A stretch of 10,035 nt of DNA from an uncultured Clostridia bacterium. GTDB lineage: Bacteria > Bacillota > Clostridia > Christensenellales > QALW01. Below, one piece after another: positions 6,719 through 10,035 of the stretch. The notes beneath the pieces were generated by a model. The model ran no database searches and was not told the origin of the DNA. It was given only the letters and a program-made list of their open reading frames with translations. Each line of letters opens with the position of its first letter. Within the stretch, counting starts at the first letter, position 1. The position numbers and the translations under genes are program-made. The DNA lies in assembly GCA_900550765.1 (NCBI GenBank), contig URTC01000036.1:1-10035 (forward strand), read 5' to 3'.

Positions 6719-8778
6719 TATTCGCTGAATTCCTGCCTTGCAATCAAATGATCTTGATATTCTTTATCCAGTTCCACAAAATAGGCGCTCCAGCCCCAAA
6801 TACGAACGATCATATTCCTATAGTTTTCCGGATGCTTCTGCGCATCCAGCATACGTTCCCGATTAATGGAATTGAGCTGAAGCTGATGCCCCCCTTTATC
6901 GATATACGCTTTAACCAGCGCTGCTACCTGCTCGATCCCCTCCTCGGTATTGAATACAGTAGAATGAAATTCCATCGTCAGCGGTCCGCCGTTGATCGCC
7001 CGCTGTACAGGGCACTTAGTAAAGGACTGGATAACCGAAAACGGTCCTTTTGATTTTACATACAGGCTTGGAGAAAAATTGGTGCCAAAAGGTTCTCCCT
7101 TGCGCCGCCCGTCAGGAGACGCCTCCAGTTCATTGGCATGCCACAAAAAAAACATGGCAGAGCCCGTACCGGCGCGGTAGATTCCTCCGCGTTCATTTTT
7201 CCTGCCCTCCAGGCTGTCCGCAAACCATCCCATTAACGCAGCGGCAATAGCATCCACGCTGTCAATGTTATCGCCCATTTTCGGCGTTTCATAGCGGCAG
7301 GCATGCAAAAGCTCCTCGTAACCGGAAAAATCCTTTTTTATGGCTTCTATCATTTGTACGGCAGTAACCGTCTTTTTTTCAAACACATGTATGCGAACCG
7401 CTTCCAGGGAATCAGCCGCAGTAGCAAGACCAGTACCGTGAATTCCAAAATTATTATAGCGGCCTCCCCTTGAGATATCGCGTGCATTTTGAATACAATC
7501 GTCCATTAAAACCGAATAAAACGGTGCGGGAACTACGTAAAGATCATGAATATCCGCGCAGATGCTTTCTGCCTGGGCATAAATCTCCTGCCTGACCTGC
7601 TCCAGCAATTCCTCAAAGCTGTTTACTTTTTCCAAATTCTGCAGCAACACATTCTGTACGGCCTTCGGATAGGACAGCGCGCCGATATTAGGAATATCCA
7701 TCGCACATCCGGCGGTAATAAATTCCCAACAGGCGGCAACCGAATAATTCCGTGCCGCTCTCTCATCATACCCCAGTGCCATCAGGCCCGGAATCACAAT
7801 GTCGTCATTAGAATACTGCGGAAATCCCAAGCCCGCTTTTGTAAGGCGCGTCCCTTCAACATATCGCTCAAACGGCGTATCCGAGGAAACCCGCAGATTG
7901 ATTTTAGGATCAATAAGCTTCAGCTCGCAGCTGGCGCGCAGGCACATTTCCGAAAGAAGATTATAGGCATCCCTGCCTTCTTCATCCACACCGCCCAGCA
8001 TCATGGACTGACCATTATCCCCCAGCTGCACGCCCACATATGTATCATTATCCCAGTTAAAGCTTAAAAAGAATTCCTCAAGCAGGCTCTCTGCCTGCTC
8101 TCTGGTAAGGATCCCAGCCTCCATATCTCTTTTTATATAAGGATACGCAAACTGGTCGAATCGGCCTATCGTATTGTGATATTCCCCCTCAGCCCAAAGG
8201 GTGTAATGCAGTACACGGAAGAACTGCAGCATCTCTAAAAACGAAGTTGCCCCTTTATGCGGAATATTTGTAAATACAGCGGCAATGTCCATCCGTCCCA
8301 GCTCCTCAGCCTCTATACGGTACCGATCACAAAGGCAAAATACTGCATCGATCGTGCGAATAACCGCCTCTAAAAACATTTTCCCCTCGGTATCGCCTTC
8401 TTTGCAGCACTGCTCAAAACGCTTTACCGCTTCTGCCCGCCGCACATCCAAACCGCAGGCTATCGTAGAACCATAATCCGCGCAAAGATTGGATACATAC
8501 CCCAGCTCATGCACAAAATGTGTATTTGTAATATCCGCCCATTCTTCTTCACTGAAGATACTGGGCACATCTATTACCGTGCGAAGGAACACGATCCGCT
8601 GTTTTTTTAAAATGACCGGTTCCTCCTGGGCAAACACGTCCTCTAATCGCATAGCCATACGCATGACCGGTGCAATGGAAGGATTTGTAAAATCAGACGC
8701 CCGTGCTACATCAAAGGGACGTCTAAAGCCATGATGTGCCCCTGAAAGCACCTGATCATATAATTCCTGATGATACAT
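6718..8778 (-). CDS. Glycyl radical enzyme of the pyruvate formate-lyase superfamily, substrate unknown
   Basis: A 686-residue GRE, short for the family (usually about 760-850). Family blocks in order: GRFDQFAYPYIKRDMEAG (205-222), LGFPQYSNDDIVIPGL, the thiyl cysteine in VAACWEF (Cys350, with Glu352), ATAADSLEAVRIHVF, SPDGRRKGEPFGTNFSPS (554-571), LQLNSINRERM, and the glycyl radical loop VRIWGWSAYFVEL (Gly662). The Cys-x-Glu pair resembles dehydratases, lyases and decarboxylases rather than pyruvate formate-lyase, which has Cys-Cys. The intervening Trp and the Trp-Gly-Trp radical loop, instead of the usual RVxGY, do not match any characterised subclass that I can name. There is no N-terminal microcompartment-targeting extension. 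The ATG at 8778 is chosen over one 57 nt upstream because GGAGG lies 7 nt before it and the upstream ATG would precede the apparent transcription start. It is first gene of a four-gene operon with its own activase. Confidence 0.92.
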   Translation of the reverse strand: MYHQELYDQVLSGAHHGFRRPFDVARASDFTNPSIAPVMRMAMRLEDVFAQEEPVILKKQRIVFLRTVIDVPSIFSEEEWADITNTHFVHELGYVSNLCADYGSTIACGLDVRRAEAVKRFEQCCKEGDTEGKMFLEAVIRTIDAVFCLCDRYRIEAEELGRMDIAAVFTNIPHKGATSFLEMLQFFRVLHYTLWAEGEYHNTIGRFDQFAYPYIKRDMEAGILTREQAESLLEEFFLSFNWDNDTYVGVQLGDNGQSMMLGGVDEEGRDAYNLLSEMCLRASCELKLIDPKINLRVSSDTPFERYVEGTRLTKAGLGFPQYSNDDIVIPGLMALGYDERAARNYSVAACWEFITAGCAMDIPNIGALSYPKAVQNVLLQNLEKVNSFEELLEQVRQEIYAQAESICADIHDLYVVPAPFYSVLMDDCIQNARDISRGGRYNNFGIHGTGLATAADSLEAVRIHVFEKKTVTAVQMIEAIKKDFSGYEELLHACRYETPKMGDNIDSVDAIAAALMGWFADSLEGRKNERGGIYRAGTGSAMFFLWHANELEASPDGRRKGEPFGTNFSPSLYVKSKGPFSVIQSFTKCPVQRAINGGPLTMEFHSTVFNTEEGIEQVAALVKAYIDKGGHQLQLNSINRERMLDAQKHPENYRNMIVRIWGWSAYFVELDKEYQDHLIARQEFSE

Positions 8779-8806
8779 AAATTTTCCTCCATTTTCAATA
8801 CGCTCT

Positions 8807-8835
8807 ATTATAGCATTAATAAAAACAGATTGCAA
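8807..8835 (-). promoter_or_regulatory. Sigma-A promoter of the glycyl radical enzyme operon
   Basis: The minus strand reads TTGCAA (8830-8835), a 17-nt spacer and TATAAT (8807-8812), with TG one base before the -10 box (extended -10). Transcription would start near 8800, giving a leader of only about 22 nt that contains the GGAGG ribosome binding site. Any regulation would thus act at or upstream of the promoter rather than through a leader RNA. Confidence 0.82.
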
Positions 8836-8937
8836 TATTAAAATCCCGCAAACGCAAGACGGCCCCTTCTCTTTCCGGCATACTCTGTACCTTTTTCAGC
8901 ATTTTTTATATCATAAATGTTTTTCATCTGAATTACA

Positions 8938-8968
8938 ATGGATTTTCCTATTTCATTTTATGGATTTT
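8938..8968 (-). repeat. 9-bp direct repeat 22 bp apart, upstream of the GRE promoter
   Basis: ATGGATTTT (plus-strand reading) occurs at 8938-8946 and 8960-8968, one start 22 bp from the other, about two helical turns. This spacing is compatible with an activator binding two half-sites, but the repeat is about 100 bp upstream of the -35 box, is short and AT-rich, and may be chance. The rest of 8836-8984 shows no other clear element. Confidence 0.3.
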
Positions 8969-8984
8969 TCAGTCATTCTGCCTT

Positions 8985-9022
8985 AAAACAAAAAAAACGG
9001 CTGAAATCATTTTCAGCCGTTT
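8985..9022 (-). terminator. Rho-independent terminator of the lipoprotein gene
   Basis: A perfect 12-bp stem (AAACGGCTGAAA pairing across 8995-9006 and 9011-9022) with a 4-nt loop is followed on the minus strand by eight or more T residues and then GTTTT. It lies 40 nt after the lipoprotein stop codon and insulates the GRE operon from upstream transcription. Confidence 0.93.
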
Positions 9023-9062
9023 CATCTCGAATCTGCTTCTACACATTTTTCCGAAAGCAAGC

Positions 9063-9737
9063 TTACGCAGCCGGTGCTTCGGTAACTTCCTCTGTAGGTT
9101 CGGGAGTAGCAATTCTATTCTGGAAATCTTCAAACTTATATCCATCCTGGCCGATAACGCCGAATTTCAACTCCTGAACTTCCATTTTGATAGCATCTTT
9201 TCCTTCTCTGCTATACTTTAAGCAAACATCGTAATCCGCATTAACATACATATTGATCTCCATGGGACCGCTCTTATAATAGTAATGGGTCGTTTGCAGA
9301 TCTGCAACTGTTTCCTCTCCCTGATTATCCATTTCAGCACCGCTTGCTTCATACTGCTTATGGGCACTGAAGGTTCCAAATACAGAAGTCTGTGAAGAAA
9401 CACCAAAGCTTGAAGTACCAGCTACGTTAAAGGACTCTCCGCCATCCTGACTGATAAGATACAGTCCGCTGTAGCCTACCTCAATATAGTTGGTAGTTTT
9501 TTCCTGAGTAACCATGTTCCCATTTTCATCCGGCTCCGTTACGGTCTGTGTTGCAGAAAATTTCAGGAAATAATTAGAAAGTTCCGTATCGCTCAAACCG
9601 CTGGTGGTATCCTTATACACCGGGGGAACTGTAGGTGTAACTTCTACTCCGTCACCTTCGCCATTATTGCAGGCAACCAGCGAAAACGCCATAGCACCTA
9701 CAAGAAGCATAACGAACAATTTTTTTAAATTTTTCAT
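9063..9737 (-). CDS. Lipoprotein of unknown function
   Basis: A 224-residue secreted lipoprotein. A charged MKNLKK start, a hydrophobic core and the lipobox LVAC (residues 20-23) predict cleavage before Cys23 and membrane anchoring on the outer face. A Thr/Pro linker (VTPTVPPVY) leads to a body of about 160 residues rich in Thr, Ser, Tyr and Gly with alternating beta-strand-like pattern (TTNYIEVGYSGLYLI, THYYYKSGPMEINMYV). The last 15 residues are a Pro/Glu/Thr tail (ATPEPTEEVTEAPAA). I recognise no family or catalytic motif. The ATG at 9737 has AGGAGG 7 nt upstream. It forms a single-gene unit with a perfect-consensus promoter and a strong terminator, so it may be abundantly expressed. No functional link to the downstream GRE operon is evident. 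Confidence 0.85.
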   Translation of the reverse strand: MKNLKKLFVMLLVGAMAFSLVACNNGEGDGVEVTPTVPPVYKDTTSGLSDTELSNYFLKFSATQTVTEPDENGNMVTQEKTTNYIEVGYSGLYLISQDGGESFNVAGTSSFGVSSQTSVFGTFSAHKQYEASGAEMDNQGEETVADLQTTHYYYKSGPMEINMYVNADYDVCLKYSREGKDAIKMEVQELKFGVIGQDGYKFEDFQNRIATPEPTEEVTEAPAA

Positions 9738-9781
9738 TTTTATTCCTCCTATAAGAAATAAATTATTTTTTCTACATTTGA

Positions 9782-9810
9782 ATTATATAAAGTTTTATTG
9801 CCTTTGTCAA
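9782..9810 (-). promoter_or_regulatory. Perfect-consensus sigma-A promoter of the lipoprotein gene
   Basis: The minus strand carries TTGACA (9805-9810), exactly 17 nt, then TATAAT (9782-9787). Transcription would begin near 9775 and give a leader of about 38 nt to the ATG at 9737. Both hexamers match the consensus in every base, suggesting strong constitutive transcription unless a repressor is involved. Confidence 0.9.
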
Positions 9811-9895
9811 CCACTCTTTTTAAGTTAAATAAAATATTAAAAGACCCTCCATGTATTATTCATACTTTATGCCGATTCCTCAAAAAAACATCCGA

Positions 9896-10035
9896 TCATT
9901 CCGCCGAAACTCCTCTTTTTCTTAACAAATTCGCACACCACAGCGCAATGGCTGCGGAAACAAAATCTTTAAGCAGATACGGTGCAGAAACCAGCATAAA
10001 AGCATCACCCCAATTTCGGCCGGAGATCAGCCTAT
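9896..10035 (-). CDS. C-terminal end of a small membrane protein, possibly BioY-type ECF component
   Basis: The last 46 codons of a gene that begins beyond the window, ending with TGA at 9896-9898. The fragment is GRNWGDAFMLVSAPYLLKDF followed by a hydrophobic helix (VSAAIALWCANLLRKR) and a basic end. The pattern of an A-P-x-L-x-x-D motif leading into a final membrane helix with an Arg/Lys-rich tail resembles the C-terminus of BioY, the biotin-binding subunit of energy-coupling factor transporters. This identification rests on a short stretch, and another small integral membrane protein is possible. The gene is co-oriented with the lipoprotein gene but separated from it by 158 bp containing a strong promoter. 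Confidence 0.5.
   Translation of the reverse strand, partial: RLISGRNWGDAFMLVSAPYLLKDFVSAAIALWCANLLRKRGVSAE

Noticed and set aside
7546..8067. 173-codon open frame on the plus strand
   Set aside because: Antisense shadow of the glycyl radical enzyme gene, whose motifs span the same bases.
8838..8860. Catabolite-responsive (cre-like) or LacI-type operator around TTGCGTTTGCG
   Set aside because: The sequence is a short tandem direct repeat rather than the palindrome those sites require, and it does not fit the cre consensus.
9738..9895. Small peptides such as a 10-codon frame starting at the ATGA overlapping the upstream stop
   Set aside because: They are too short, lack convincing ribosome binding sites and have no features; only the lipoprotein promoter is supported in this gap.

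Overview
All recognisable genes in this window lie on the minus strand, so transcription runs from position 10035 towards 1. The gene set points to a spore-forming, anaerobic clostridial Firmicute, most likely Lachnospiraceae-like. The reasons are the sporulation pair ytfI-like (DUF2953) and gerW/ytfJ, a dacF start, an oxygen-sensitive glycyl radical enzyme, strong AGGAGG ribosome binding sites, near-consensus sigma-A promoters, and a lipoprotein with a Thr/Pro/Glu-rich tail. This is inferred from gene content only.

Region by region, in the direction of transcription:
(1) 10035-9896 is the C-terminal end of a small membrane protein, possibly a BioY-type ECF substrate-binding component.
(2) 9810-8985 is a complete single-gene unit. 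It has a perfect TTGACA-17-TATAAT promoter, an unrecognised lipoprotein and a 12-bp-stem terminator.
(3) 8835-2872 is a tight four-gene operon behind a TTGCAA-17-TATAAT promoter. It encodes a short glycyl radical enzyme (GRE) with an unusual active site, its radical SAM activase, a raffinose synthase/alpha-galactosidase-like (GH36-type) protein and an EamA/DMT transporter. Spacings are a 1-nt overlap, 10 nt and 18 nt.
(4) 2854-1912 is the DUF2953 (ytfI-like)-gerW pair. It has a probable promoter and a striking hairpin that holds the ribosome binding site and start codon of the first gene.
(5) 1841-144 starts as dacF (signal peptide and SxxK box). At about 1566-1589 it switches in frame, within a short shared Tyr-Leu-Lys-Lys-Gly-Glu-Asn stretch, to the large subunit of a LacL-type beta-galactosidase.
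(6) 169-1 is the start of lacM, the small beta-galactosidase subunit, translated from its own ribosome binding site inside the end of lacL.

The most interesting unit is the GRE operon. A Cys-Trp-Glu active site, a Trp-Gly-Trp glycyl radical loop and co-transcription with a cytosolic GH36-like enzyme and a small-molecule permease suggest radical chemistry on a sugar-derived or glycosidic compound. No aldehyde/alcohol dehydrogenase or microcompartment gene is visible, and I cannot assign a substrate. The dacF-lacL junction is either a real recombination or, more probably, a chimeric assembly join. If it is a join, positions 1 to about 1570 come from a separate lac locus.

No intergenic stretch exceeds 300 bases. 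The longest are 8779-9062 (promoter, terminator and a short direct repeat) and 9738-9895 (the lipoprotein promoter). I found no tRNA, rRNA, CRISPR array, insertion sequence or recognisable riboswitch.
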